Shown here: positions 1 through 9,466 of the stretch, in pieces
Layout of the letters: each line of letters starts with the position of its first letter
How positions within the stretch are numbered: the stretch's first letter is position 1
Assembly: GCF_028548475.1 (NCBI RefSeq)
Contig: NZ_JAQQLE010000002.1
Span: 186,001-250,000 of the forward strand
Length of the DNA: 64,000 nt
Reading direction: 5' to 3'
Origin: Vogesella margarita
GTDB lineage: Bacteria > Pseudomonadota > Gammaproteobacteria > Burkholderiales > Chromobacteriaceae
The notes under the pieces: model-generated
The model's database searches: none
Told to the model about the DNA's origin: nothing
The model's input: the letters and a program-made list of their open reading frames with translations, nothing else
Program-made: the position numbers and the translations under genes

Positions 1-1702
1 GTTCGTGCTCAACGGCGCGCTGAAGCTGGACGACGGCCGCGTGCTGCAATTGCGCGAGCTGCTGGAACTGATGCGCGAGGCGCCGGGGCGCTTCCTCAAG
101 CTCGGCGACGACGACTGGCTGGCGCTGACCGAGGCGATGAAGAAACGGCTGGAAGAACTGGCGCTGCTGGCCGACCACGTTGGCCGCGACGGCCTGCACG
201 TGTCGGCGCTGGCCGCCGCGCAGCTGGCGGAGCTGGCCGGCGAAGTCGGCGACTTCGACGCCGACGACGCGTGGCAGGCGCAGGCCGAGCGCCTGCAGTC
301 GCTGCAGGCCTACCAGCCGCAGCTGCCGTCCACGCTGCAGGCCGAGCTGCGCGACTATCAGCGCGAGGGTTACGACTGGATGTCGCGGCTGGCGCACTGG
401 GGCGTCGGCGCCTGTCTCGCCGACGACATGGGCCTGGGTAAGACGGTGCAGACGCTGGCGCTGCTGCTGTCGCGCGCGCCGGGCGGGCCGCAGCTGGTGG
501 TGGCGCCGACCTCGGTGGCGCTGAACTGGCTGTCGGAGGCGGCGCGCTTCGCGCCGACGCTGAAGGTGCGCCCGTATCACCAGTTCCGCTCGCTGGCAGG
601 GCTGGGGCCGCTGGACCTGGTGGTGGTCAGCTACGGCCTGCTGCAGCAGGACGCCGCCGCCTTTGCCACCATCGAATGGCAGAGCGTGGTGCTGGACGAG
701 GCGCAGGCGATCAAGAACGCGGGCACCAAGCGTGCGCAGGCGGTGATGGACCTGCAGGCCGGTTTCCGCCTGGCCGCCAGCGGCACACCGGTGGAAAACC
801 ATCTCGGCGAGCTGTGGAGCCTGTTCCGCTTCCTCAATCCCGGCCTGCTCGGTAGCCAGGAACGTTTTGCGCAGCGCTTCGGCAACCCGATCGAGCGTGG
901 CGACAAGGGCGCGAAGAAGGCGCTCAAGGCGCTGATCCAGCCCTTTATCCTGCGTCGTACCAAGACCCAGGTGCTGGACGAGCTGCCGCCGCGTACCGAG
1001 ATCACGCGCAAGGTGCCACTGTCGGCCGATGAGCTGCACCTGTACGAGGCGATGCGGCAGCAGGCGGTGGCCAAGCTGGACGAGCTGCAGGGTGCCGACG
1101 GCAAGCAGATGCAGGTGTTGGCCGAGATCACCAAGCTGCGCCGCTTCTGCTGCCATCCGCAGCTGGTGCTGAAGGACAGCACCATCGCCGGCAGCAAGCT
1201 GGCGGCCTTTGCCGACATCGCCGACGAACTGCTGGAAAACGGCCACAAGGCGCTGGTATTCAGTCAGTTTGTCGATCACCTGTCGCTGGTGCGCCAGCAT
1301 TTGGACGCGCGCGGCGTCGCCTACCAGTATCTGGACGGCACTACGCCGGCCAAGGCGCGCAAGGAGCGCGTCGACGCCTTCCAGCGCGGTGAGGGTGACA
1401 TCTTCCTGATCAGCCTGAAGGCCGGCGGCACCGGCCTGAACCTGACGGCAGCGGATTATGTGATCCACCTCGACCCGTGGTGGAACCCGGCGGTGGAAGA
1501 CCAGGCCTCCGACCGCGCCTACCGCATGGGCCAGCAGCGGCCGGTGACCATTTACCGGCTGGTGGCGGAGCACACCATCGAGGAGCAGATCGTGGCGCTG
1601 CACGCGGCCAAGCGCGACCTCGCCGACAGCCTGCTGGAAGGTGGTGACGTCAGCGCGCGCCTGGATTCGGAGGCGCTGCTGGCGCTGCTGCGCGGCGCCT
1701 GA
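1..1702 (+). CDS. SNF2/Rad54-type helicase-like ATPase, C-terminal part (5' truncated by window)
   Basis: The frame is open from the window edge, so the true start lies upstream; about 567 residues are visible. They hold a complete two-lobe superfamily 2 motor of the SNF2 type. A DYQREGYDWM Q-like motif is followed by GLGKT (Walker A, about residue 143 of the visible part), a DEAQ Walker B box near residue 230, SGTPVENHLGELWSLF (motif III/IV region), and near the end SLKAGGTGLNLTAADYV and DQASDRAYRMGQ (motifs V and VI). SNF2-family proteins translocate on double-stranded DNA and remodel protein-DNA complexes; bacterial members of this length class often carry a SWIM zinc domain at the N-terminus, which would be outside the window. 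The cellular role is unknown. The family call is firm. Confidence 0.9.
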   Translation, partial: FVLNGALKLDDGRVLQLRELLELMREAPGRFLKLGDDDWLALTEAMKKRLEELALLADHVGRDGLHVSALAAAQLAELAGEVGDFDADDAWQAQAERLQSLQAYQPQLPSTLQAELRDYQREGYDWMSRLAHWGVGACLADDMGLGKTVQTLALLLSRAPGGPQLVVAPTSVALNWLSEAARFAPTLKVRPYHQFRSLAGLGPLDLVVVSYGLLQQDAAAFATIEWQSVVLDEAQAIKNAGTKRAQAVMDLQAGFRLAASGTPVENHLGELWSLFRFLNPGLLGSQERFAQRFGNPIERGDKGAKKALKALIQPFILRRTKTQVLDELPPRTEITRKVPLSADELHLYEAMRQQAVAKLDELQGADGKQMQVLAEITKLRRFCCHPQLVLKDSTIAGSKLAAFADIADELLENGHKALVFSQFVDHLSLVRQHLDARGVAYQYLDGTTPAKARKERVDAFQRGEGDIFLISLKAGGTGLNLTAADYVIHLDPWWNPAVEDQASDRAYRMGQQRPVTIYRLVAEHTIEEQIVALHAAKRDLADSLLEGGDVSARLDSEALLALLRGA

Positions 1703-1843
1703 GGGCAACGCCGTCCGCCGTGTCATGTAACTGGCATGGCGGGCGAGCTTGCTTGCGCTGGATCAAGTCGGAGCGTGCCGCTAGGCGTAGCATGAAATCG
1801 ACCGCCTGTTTCAGGCAACGACCCACCGACAAGGAGCCTGCCC

Positions 1844-2068
1844 ATGTTTCCAGAATTCCGCGACCTGATTTCCCAGCTGAAAACCGAAGACAGCCGCTTC
1901 AGCCGCCTGTTCGACAAGCACAACGAGCTCGACCAGCAGATCAAGAACATGGAAGCGCACATCGTCCCGGCCACGCCGCTGGAGATCGAGACTCTGAAAA
2001 AGGAAAAGCTGCAGCTGAAGGACGAGCTGTACGTGATCCTGAAAGAGGCCTCGGTCAGCGCCGGCTGA
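1844..2068 (+). CDS. YdcH-like DUF465 small coiled-coil protein
   Basis: This 74-residue, highly charged helical protein shows the DUF465 (YdcH) pattern: an N-terminal helix with FxxLFDKHNELDQQI, then TPLEIETLKKEKLQLKDELY, the family's hallmark second helix. The protein is predicted to be a soluble coiled-coil hairpin; no biochemical function is established for the family. A purine-rich stretch (aaggag at about 1831-1836) is correctly spaced from the ATG. It is followed closely by a strong terminator, so it is probably a single-gene unit. Confidence 0.85.
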   Translation: MFPEFRDLISQLKTEDSRFSRLFDKHNELDQQIKNMEAHIVPATPLEIETLKKEKLQLKDELYVILKEASVSAG

Positions 2069-2083
2069 TTGCTGCCGGAAATG

Positions 2084-2114
2084 AAAAAACCGCCTGTGCA
2101 CAGGCGGTTTTTTT
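2084..2114 (+). terminator. Rho-independent terminator after the DUF465 gene
   Basis: The sequence is a perfect inverted repeat (ccgcctgtg/cacaggcgg) flanked by an A-run on the left and a run of seven T on the right. It can act on both strands and sits between the DUF465 gene and the convergent small gene at 2131-2412. Confidence 0.9.
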
Positions 2115-2130
2115 ATGCCCGGTCGGCGGC

Positions 2131-2412
2131 TTAGCCGGCCAGTGCGCTCAGCAACGTATCCGGCTGCTGATGCTGGTCCAGCAGCAGGCGGATGCGGTTG
2201 AAGGTGGTGGTTGCCAGCTGCGGGTGCTTGGCGAACGGCACCAGGCCGTCGTGCGGCCAGCCGGCGGCCAGCAGCACCTGCTTGCGGAAGCTGCTGCCGG
2301 CGACGCCGCCGCCGCCCATCTGCATCAGCTGCTGTTCGATCAGCGCGTGCGGGAACGGGGTGCGGCGCAGGGTGCTGAAGTGATCCGGGTGTACTGCTTC
2401 GTCAAAGGCCAT
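2131..2412 (-). CDS. Small protein of unknown function (93 aa)
   Basis: I do not recognise this family. The 93-residue product has no signal peptide or membrane segment. It has a glycine run (QMGGGGVAGSSF) in the middle and a C-terminal helix-rich part ending LLSALAG. An AAGGAG ribosome binding site lies 6 bases before the ATG (strand-reversed, at about 2419-2424), which supports real translation. It is convergent with the DUF465 gene and shares its terminator. Upstream (2413-2748) is the AT-rich control region that also serves pckG. Confidence 0.65.
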   Translation of the reverse strand: MAFDEAVHPDHFSTLRRTPFPHALIEQQLMQMGGGGVAGSSFRKQVLLAAGWPHDGLVPFAKHPQLATTTFNRIRLLLDQHQQPDTLLSALAG

Positions 2413-2516
2413 GTCTGCTCCTTATGTTGTTGCTGTTGTCATTTTTTGAGCATTGAACACCGGATTGGCGCCGCACGGCAAGTGCTGTCGCGGCGCGACC
2501 GGCGGCGCGGGCGCTT

Positions 2517-2529
2517 GCGGCCAACCTTG
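2517..2529 (+). repeat. Exact copy of the 13-base uptake-like repeat
   Basis: Exact GCGGCCAACCTTG, preceded by TT, in the intergenic region between the small gene at 2131-2412 and pckG. Confidence 0.85.
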
Positions 2530-2551
2530 TCCTGCCCTGCAGGATGTAGTT

Positions 2552-2579
2552 TTACGCTTACGTAAGTCCGGCCTTACGT
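2552..2579. promoter_or_regulatory. TTACG half-site cluster upstream of pckG
   Basis: The 336-base gap 2413-2748 holds one repeat copy and this cluster: TTACGC at 2552, a perfect ten-base palindrome CTTACGTAAG at 2557-2566, and TTACGT at 2574. AT-rich DNA follows up to about 2655, with ccctgttttt occurring twice. The palindrome core TTACGTAA recurs in another intergenic cluster at 26724-26731, which suggests a binding site for a dimeric regulator. No clear -35/-10 pair could be assigned. Confidence 0.4.
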
Positions 2580-2748
2580 CACCGGTTTTTCCCTGTTTTT
2601 TTGTTTTTAGTGCAACAAATCCCTGTTTTTGGCGCAAAAACATGGTGTTGTTTGCGTTCCGACAGGCGCCGGTGAACCTTGCCGACTACAAATCGGCGAC
2701 AATGGCGGACTCGGTTCCCCCTGTCCATCCCTGTTGTCGAGGTTTGTC

Positions 2749-4572
2749 ATGTCGCTGCAAGCACCGTCCTATATTCAGCATTCCGAACTCATCGCCTGGG
2801 TTGCCCGAGTGGCCGCCCTGACCAAACCGGCCGCCGTACACTGGGTGGACGGCTCGGCCGAAGAAAACGAGCAGTTGCTGGCGCAAATGGTCAAGGCCGG
2901 TACCCTGACCCGCCTCAACCCGGCCAAGCGCCCGAACTCCTACGCCGCCTTCTCCGACCCGTCCGACGTGGCGCGGGTGGAAGACCGCACCTACGTCTGC
3001 AGCGCGCACAAGGCCGACGCCGGTCCCAACAACAACTGGATGGCGCCTGACGAGATGCGCGGCACGCTGAACGGCCTGTTCGACGGCTGCATGGCCGGCC
3101 GCACCATGTACGTGATTCCGTTCAGCATGGGCCCGCTGGGCAGCCCGATCGCCCACATCGGCATCGAGATCACCGATTCGCCGTACGTGGTGGCGTCGAT
3201 GCGCATCATGACGCGCATGGGCCGTGCGGTGTACGAGGTGCTGGGCAAGGATGGCGATTTCGTGCCGTGCGTGCACTCGGTGGGCGCGCCGCTGGCCGCC
3301 GGTCAGGCCGACAAGGCGTGGCCGTGCAACCCGGACACCAAGTACATCGTGCACTTCCCGGAATCGCGCGAGATCTGGTCCTACGGTTCCGGTTACGGCG
3401 GCAACGCGCTCTTGGGCAAGAAGTGCTTCGCGCTGCGCATCGCCTCCACCATGGGCCGCGACCAGGGCTGGCTGGCCGAGCACATGCTGATCCTGGGCGT
3501 GGAAAGCCCGCAGGGCGAGAAGTCCTACGTCGCGGCGGCCTTCCCCAGCGCCTGCGGCAAGACCAACTTCGCGATGCTGATCCCGCCCAAGAGCTACCAC
3601 GGCTGGAAGGTCAGCACCGTCGGCGACGACATCGCCTGGATCAAGCCGGGTGCCGACGGTCGCCTGTATGCGATCAACCCGGAAAACGGCTACTTCGGCG
3701 TGGCGCCGGGTACCTCGGTGAAGTCCAACCCCAACGCGATGGCGATGCTGCACGAGAACGTGATCTTCACCAACGTGGCGCTGACCGACGACGGCGACGT
3801 GTGGTGGGAAGGCATGAGCAAGGAGCTACCTGCGCACCTCACCGACTGGCAGGGCCAGGACTGGACGCCAGCCATCGCCAAGGAAACCGGCCGCAAGGCG
3901 GCGCACCCGAACGCGCGCTTCACCGTGGCCGCGACCCAGTGCCCGTCGCTGGACGAAGCGTGGAACGACCCGGCTGGCGTGCCGATCTCGGCCTTCATCT
4001 TCGGTGGCCGCCGCTCGTCCACCGTGCCGCTGGTGTTCCAGGCAGCCGGCTGGGCCGAGGGCGTGTACATGGCGGCGACCATGGGCTCGGAAACCACCGC
4101 CGCCGCCTTTGGCGCGCAGGGCGTCACCCGCCGCGACCCATTCGCGATGCTGCCGTTCTGCGGCTACCACATGGGCGACTACTTCCAGCACTGGCTGGAC
4201 ATCGGCCAGCGTGTCAGCCAGGCGCCGGGCATCTTCTGCGTCAACTGGTTCCGCACCGACAAGGACGGCAACTTCCTGTGGCCGGGCTTCGGCGACAATA
4301 TGCGCGTGCTGGAGTGGATCGTCGGCCGCGTGCAGGGTCGCGCCGAGGCGGTGTCCGGGCCGCTGGGCTGGGTGCCGGAACACGGTCACCTGAACTGGGA
4401 CGGGCTGGACGAGGTCACCGCCGAGCGCTTTGCCGCGCTGATGACGCTGGACCATGCCACCTGGCAGCACGAGCTGGCGGCGCACGACGAGTGGTTCGCC
4501 AAGCTGGCCGACCGCCTGCCGCCGGCCCTGGCGGCGCAGCGTACCCGCCTCAGCGCGGCGCTGATCGCCTGA
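2749..4572 (+). CDS. pckG: Phosphoenolpyruvate carboxykinase (GTP)
   Basis: The enzyme converts oxaloacetate and GTP to phosphoenolpyruvate, GDP and CO2, the first committed step of gluconeogenesis, in the cytosol. From the ATG at 2749 the product is 607 residues, the normal length of the GTP-dependent class. The kinase-1 loop ACGKTN is at about residue 268, the metal-binding GDDIAW at about 292, and the [15 protein letters not shown] guanine-site region follows. The frame stays open for 120 bases upstream, but that stretch has no family similarity; a purine-rich cgagg precedes 2749. A strong terminator follows the stop. ppc lies 30 kb away in the same window, so both directions of the PEP/oxaloacetate node are present. 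Confidence 0.97.
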   Translation: MSLQAPSYIQHSELIAWVARVAALTKPAAVHWVDGSAEENEQLLAQMVKAGTLTRLNPAKRPNSYAAFSDPSDVARVEDRTYVCSAHKADAGPNNNWMAPDEMRGTLNGLFDGCMAGRTMYVIPFSMGPLGSPIAHIGIEITDSPYVVASMRIMTRMGRAVYEVLGKDGDFVPCVHSVGAPLAAGQADKAWPCNPDTKYIVHFPESREIWSYGSGYGGNALLGKKCFALRIASTMGRDQGWLAEHMLILGVESPQGEKSYVAAAFPSACGKTNFAMLIPPKSYHGWKVSTVGDDIAWIKPGADGRLYAINPENGYFGVAPGTSVKSNPNAMAMLHENVIFTNVALTDDGDVWWEGMSKELPAHLTDWQGQDWTPAIAKETGRKAAHPNARFTVAATQCPSLDEAWNDPAGVPISAFIFGGRRSSTVPLVFQAAGWAEGVYMAATMGSETTAAAFGAQGVTRRDPFAMLPFCGYHMGDYFQHWLDIGQRVSQAPGIFCVNWFRTDKDGNFLWPGFGDNMRVLEWIVGRVQGRAEAVSGPLGWVPEHGHLNWDGLDEVTAERFAALMTLDHATWQHELAAHDEWFAKLADRLPPALAAQRTRLSAALIA

Positions 4573-4590
4573 CGCACGGCGTGACCACAC

Positions 4591-4619
4591 AAAACGGCTG
4601 CCCGCGGGCAGCCGTTTTT
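4591..4619 (+). terminator. Terminator after pckG
   Basis: Perfect hairpin with arms cggctgcccg/cgggcagccg, with four A before and five T after. It begins 18 bases after the pckG stop and ends just before an uptake-like repeat copy. Confidence 0.9.
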
Positions 4620-4623
4620 GTTT

Positions 4624-4636
4624 GCGGCCAACCTTG
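4624..4636 (+). repeat. Exact copy of the 13-base uptake-like repeat
   Basis: Exact GCGGCCAACCTTG, preceded by TTT, immediately downstream of the pckG terminator and upstream of the ABC exporter. Confidence 0.85.
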
Positions 4637-4761
4637 GCCGGCTGCGCTACAGTGCGATAAAGAAGTTGCGCCGCGATACGCTTAACGCTATTGTCATTGG
4701 CCCGTTTTATAACCTGTACTGGCATAAGCTTGCTGTTATGTCGGGAAAAGGAGTGTTCTTT

Positions 4762-6621
<1,860 letters not shown>

Positions 6622-6648
6622 GTCTGGGCTGAACGCGGTGTCAACCAG

Positions 6649-6673
6649 AACGGCGGGGGCTCCCCGCCGTTTT
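6649..6673 (+). terminator. Terminator after the ABC exporter
   Basis: Hairpin arms cggcgggg/ccccgccg with a three-base loop, AA before and TTTT after. It separates the exporter from the convergent Sel1 gene. Confidence 0.8.
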
Positions 6674-6685
6674 GCATGCCGTGGC

Positions 6686-7330
6686 CTACAGTGGCTGGCC
6701 GCTGATCTGTTTCGCCAGCTCGATCGCCTTCAGCGTGGCGGCGACATCGCCCTGCACCCCGGCCTTGGCGTACCAGCGGATCGCGCTTTCCAGGTCGCGG
6801 CGTACGCCGTGGCCGAACTCGTACATGCTGGCGATCAGGTATTGCGCGCCGGCGTCGCCCTGTTCCGCGGCGCGTTCATACCAGTAGGCGGCGCGGCCGT
6901 AATCCTGTGGCGCACCGCGGCCGAGAAAGAACTGGGTACCAAGGTCGATCTGCGCCACGATCAGGCCATGGTTGGCCGCACGGTCGAACCAGTAGGTGGC
7001 GCGCGTCAGCGACTTGGGCACCGCGTCGCCGTTTTCGTAGAGGATGCCCAGCGCGTGCTCGGCCTGCGGCAGCTGCTGCTCGGCGGCGCGGCGCAGCCAG
7101 TACAGCGCCTTGGGCTTGCTGGTGGCGACGGCCTCGCCGCGCCAGTACAGCATCGCCAGGTTGAAGGCGGCGACCCGGTCGCCGGCGTCGGCCGCCTCCT
7201 CGAAGTGCTGGCGCGCGCTGGCCAGCTTGCCGTCGCGGTAGTCCTGCCAGCCGGGCACCGCTGGCGGTTCGGCGGCCAGGGCCGGTGTCGAGCCCAGTAT
7301 CAGACACAGCAGCAAAGACAGATGTCGCAT
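6686..7330 (-). CDS. Exported Sel1-repeat protein
   Basis: The 214-residue product begins with a clear signal peptide (hydrophobic residues about 4-17, cut after ALA). Tandem Sel1-type helical repeats follow, seen as A-x-Y-W-x-R-A-A-E-Q-G/A-x-A-x-A-x-L-G-x-x-Y-x-x-G units. Sel1 repeats form a solenoid that scaffolds protein-protein contacts, here probably in the periplasm. No catalytic domain is present. A near-copy of the repeat (12 of 13) lies in the gene at 6967-6979. The partner and role are unknown. Confidence 0.85.
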   Translation of the reverse strand: MRHLSLLLCLILGSTPALAAEPPAVPGWQDYRDGKLASARQHFEEAADAGDRVAAFNLAMLYWRGEAVATSKPKALYWLRRAAEQQLPQAEHALGILYENGDAVPKSLTRATYWFDRAANHGLIVAQIDLGTQFFLGRGAPQDYGRAAYWYERAAEQGDAGAQYLIASMYEFGHGVRRDLESAIRWYAKAGVQGDVAATLKAIELAKQISGQPL

Positions 7331-7369
7331 GGCGTCCCCCTTCCTGTCCGGACGCGGGGTCGGGTGCGC

Positions 7370-8119
7370 TTACAAGCCCCAGCGCCGGTAAATGGCGTCC
7401 AGCTTGCCGGCGCGCTGCAAGCGCTGCAGCGCACTGGCGAAGCGTTGTGCCCGCGCGCTGTCGCCCTTGGCGAAGGCGACGTAGCGCGGCATTTCCACCA
7501 GCGGGCGCGGCAGGATGCGTACCTGCTGCTCTGCCCGCTGTTCGCGCACGAAGTGCATCAGCTGCAGGCGGTCGCCGACGATCACGTCGATGCGGCCGGC
7601 CAGCAGCATGGCGACCAGCTGGCGCGGGTTCTGCGCGCTGCTGTCGCGCCTGAACGCGAAGCTGTCGAAGGCGGCCTCGTAGGAGTAGCCGCTGACCTGG
7701 CCGACGCTATAGGGCGCCAGGTCGTCCAGCCGCTGCCAGTCCGCCAGCGGGAACTTGCGCAGGGTCATGAACACGGTGGCGCCGCTGCGCAGCGGGCCGG
7801 CCAGCTCGTACTGCGCCCTGCGCTCCGGCGTGCCGGCGAACTGGAAGGCCATCTCGGCGTCGCCCAGCGCCAGCATCTGCTTCACCCGTGCCCACGGATA
7901 CAGGCGCAGCTGGTAGTCGATGCCGGCCTCGCGCAGCACCGCCTGCACCACCTCCACGTCCAGCCCGCGCGGCTGCCGGTCTTCGCCGTACTGGAAGCTG
8001 TACGGTGCGAACTGCTCGTCGCCGACCACGCGCCAGCCGTCGGCCAGCGCCGGCAGTGCCGCACCCAGCAGCAGGCAGAACAGGAACAAGCGCACAGGCA
8101 TCTCCGACGGTATCCTCAT
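7370..8119 (-). CDS. Periplasmic solute-binding protein, family 3 type, without a transporter nearby
   Basis: A signal peptide (RLFLFCLLLGAALPALA) precedes a bacterial extracellular solute-binding family 3 fold of about 225 residues. Typical family features are FAPYSFQYG near the mature N-terminus, GLDVEVVQAVLREAG, LAGRIDVIVGDRL in the hinge region, and a C-terminal LQRAGKLDAIYRRWG. There is no ABC permease or ATPase next to it, nor a histidine kinase domain in the same chain. It may feed a distant transporter or act as a sensor. The alternative start at 8101 (six codons in) gives a more usual signal peptide. Confidence 0.85.
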   Translation of the reverse strand: MRIPSEMPVRLFLFCLLLGAALPALADGWRVVGDEQFAPYSFQYGEDRQPRGLDVEVVQAVLREAGIDYQLRLYPWARVKQMLALGDAEMAFQFAGTPERRAQYELAGPLRSGATVFMTLRKFPLADWQRLDDLAPYSVGQVSGYSYEAAFDSFAFRRDSSAQNPRQLVAMLLAGRIDVIVGDRLQLMHFVREQRAEQQVRILPRPLVEMPRYVAFAKGDSARAQRFASALQRLQRAGKLDAIYRRWGL

Positions 8120-8170
8120 CTCATGCTAGACCATGGCCGGCACAATGACCGCGTCCGCTGGCGCGCACAT

Positions 8171-8362
8171 TCAGCGGATCTTGTTCCAGTTGGCGATCGC
8201 TTCCTTGCGGTTGTCGGCCTGCGAGCCGATCGCCGAGCAGGTGCCCTGGCCGGCGTAGCGCGAGCACTGCACCCAGAAACGGCGCGAGCCGGCTTTGACC
8301 ACCTCGGCGGGGGCGCCGCACTTGTGGCAGGGCTTGGGGGTGACAGGCGTGATGTCGCTCAT
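8171..8362 (-). CDS. Small zinc-ribbon protein resembling the Lar family
   Basis: From the ATG at 8362 the product is 63 residues. It has a first pair CHKCG, a second pair VQCSRYAGQGTC and the ending EAIANWNKI. CxxC...C...AI-x-x-WN is the layout of Lar-type restriction-alleviation small proteins found in phages and bacteria. The second knuckle has a wider spacing than usual, so Lar function is only suggested by shape. The open frame extends 15 codons further upstream, but the ATG at 8362 fits the domain boundary better. There is no sign of a restriction system nearby. Confidence 0.7.
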   Translation of the reverse strand: MSDITPVTPKPCHKCGAPAEVVKAGSRRFWVQCSRYAGQGTCSAIGSQADNRKEAIANWNKIR

Positions 8363-8505
8363 GTTGGGCTCGCTGGATAAAGGAATGGGACGGCGATGAT
8401 ACCGCAAAGCCTGCGGCCAACGTGGCCGTCGGTGAGGCTGCTTGTTTCACTGTAGCCGCGGATGGCGCAGCCTGCACGGCGGCGGCGCCCGGTCGCCCCG
8501 GTACA

Positions 8506-8539
8506 GAAAAACGCCCCTGGCGCGGGGCGGCAGGGGCGG
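8506..8539 (-). terminator. Terminator after the OmpA-family lipoprotein gene
   Basis: On the minus strand, cgcccctg and caggggcg pair around an 11-base loop and are followed by TTTTT. The hairpin lies 20 bases past the stop of the lipoprotein gene. Confidence 0.75.
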
Positions 8540-8558
8540 TGTCGGCAGTGCTGGGGGC

Positions 8559-9209
8559 TTACTGCTTGATCGGGTCGATGGCGATCTCGACGCGGCGGTT
8601 CTTGGCGCGGCCTTCGGCGGTGCCGTTGTCGGCTACCGGCTGGCTGGAGGCGTAACCGACGCTGCGGATGCGCGCGCTAGCGACGCCACGCTGCTGCAGC
8701 ACCGAGGCCACGGCGGCGGCACGGCGCTCGGACAGGCTCTGGTTCAGCGCCTGGCTGCCGGTGCTGTCGGTATGGCCGGCTACCACCATGGTGGTATCGG
8801 CGTACTGGGCCAGCACGCCGGCCACGTCACCCAGCGTCTTCACCGCGCCGCTGCCCAGCGTGGCGCTGTTGGTGGCGAAGGTGATGTTTTCCGGCATCAC
8901 CAGCTTGATCTGGTCGCCGACGCGCTGCACCTGCACCTGGCTATTGGCCAGTTTTTCGCGCAGCAGTTTTTCCTGGTAGTCCATGTAGGCGCCGACACCG
9001 GCACCCAGTGCGCCGCAGGCCAGCGCCGAGTTGCGTGCGCCTTTGCCGCCGTGGGTCAGCGCGCCGACGATGCCGCAGGCGGCGGCCGCGCCGAGGCCGT
9101 AGGTGGCGGTCTTGTTCATTTCGGTCTGGCCGGTCTGCGGATTGACGGCACAACCGGTAACGGCGACGGCGAGGCTGGCGATGGCCAGCGATTTGATGGA
9201 AAGCTTCAC
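8559..9209 (-). CDS. YiaD-like OmpA-family outer-membrane lipoprotein
   Basis: The start is taken at GTG 9209 because AAAGGA lies about 7 bases upstream and a lipoprotein signal begins there (lipobox AVTGC, Cys20). After the lipid anchor comes a glycine-zipper segment (about residues 35-75) and then a C-terminal OmpA domain. The OmpA domain shows the peptidoglycan-binding pattern VVAGHTDSTGS...NQSLSERRAAAV...GVA...GYASSQPVADN and ends NRRVEIAI. The glycine-zipper plus OmpA layout is that of E. coli YiaD. The protein should tether the outer membrane to peptidoglycan. It is a single gene with its own terminator. Confidence 0.9.
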   Translation of the reverse strand: MKLSIKSLAIASLAVAVTGCAVNPQTGQTEMNKTATYGLGAAAACGIVGALTHGGKGARNSALACGALGAGVGAYMDYQEKLLREKLANSQVQVQRVGDQIKLVMPENITFATNSATLGSGAVKTLGDVAGVLAQYADTTMVVAGHTDSTGSQALNQSLSERRAAAVASVLQQRGVASARIRSVGYASSQPVADNGTAEGRAKNRRVEIAIDPIKQ

Positions 9210-9310
9210 GGTAGTTCCTTTGCAAGCAAGGGTTTTAACAGGTAGGCGCCCGATGCGTGCCGGGTGCTGCTTATGATCCGGGTTGGCGGCCAGAGCCGGC
9301 ATGTGGCCCT

Positions 9311-9323
9311 GCGGCCAACCTTG
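9311..9323 (+). repeat. Exact copy of the 13-base uptake-like repeat
   Basis: Exact GCGGCCAACCTTG in the 257-base gap between the OmpA lipoprotein start (9209) and the FAD dehydrogenase end (9467). The rest of the gap holds the dehydrogenase terminator and presumably the lipoprotein promoter, which I could not pinpoint. Confidence 0.85.
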
Positions 9324-9407
9324 GTTTTAGCACGTCGGGTTAACAATTGCCGCGACGTGCGTCGTGTGCATACGGGCGTTTTACCACGGCCGCCGGGCGG
9401 TCGCAGC

Positions 9408-9444
9408 AAAAAATGCGGCGCGCCGGAGTGGCGCGCCGCGTTTT
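9408..9444 (-). terminator. Terminator after the FAD-dependent dehydrogenase gene
   Basis: Ten-base perfect arms gcggcgcgcc/ggcgcgccgc around a five-base loop. On the minus strand they are followed by a run of T, and on the plus strand by TTTT, so it may work in both directions. Confidence 0.85.
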
Positions 9445-9466
9445 GACAGGGATCAGCGCTGCGGGT

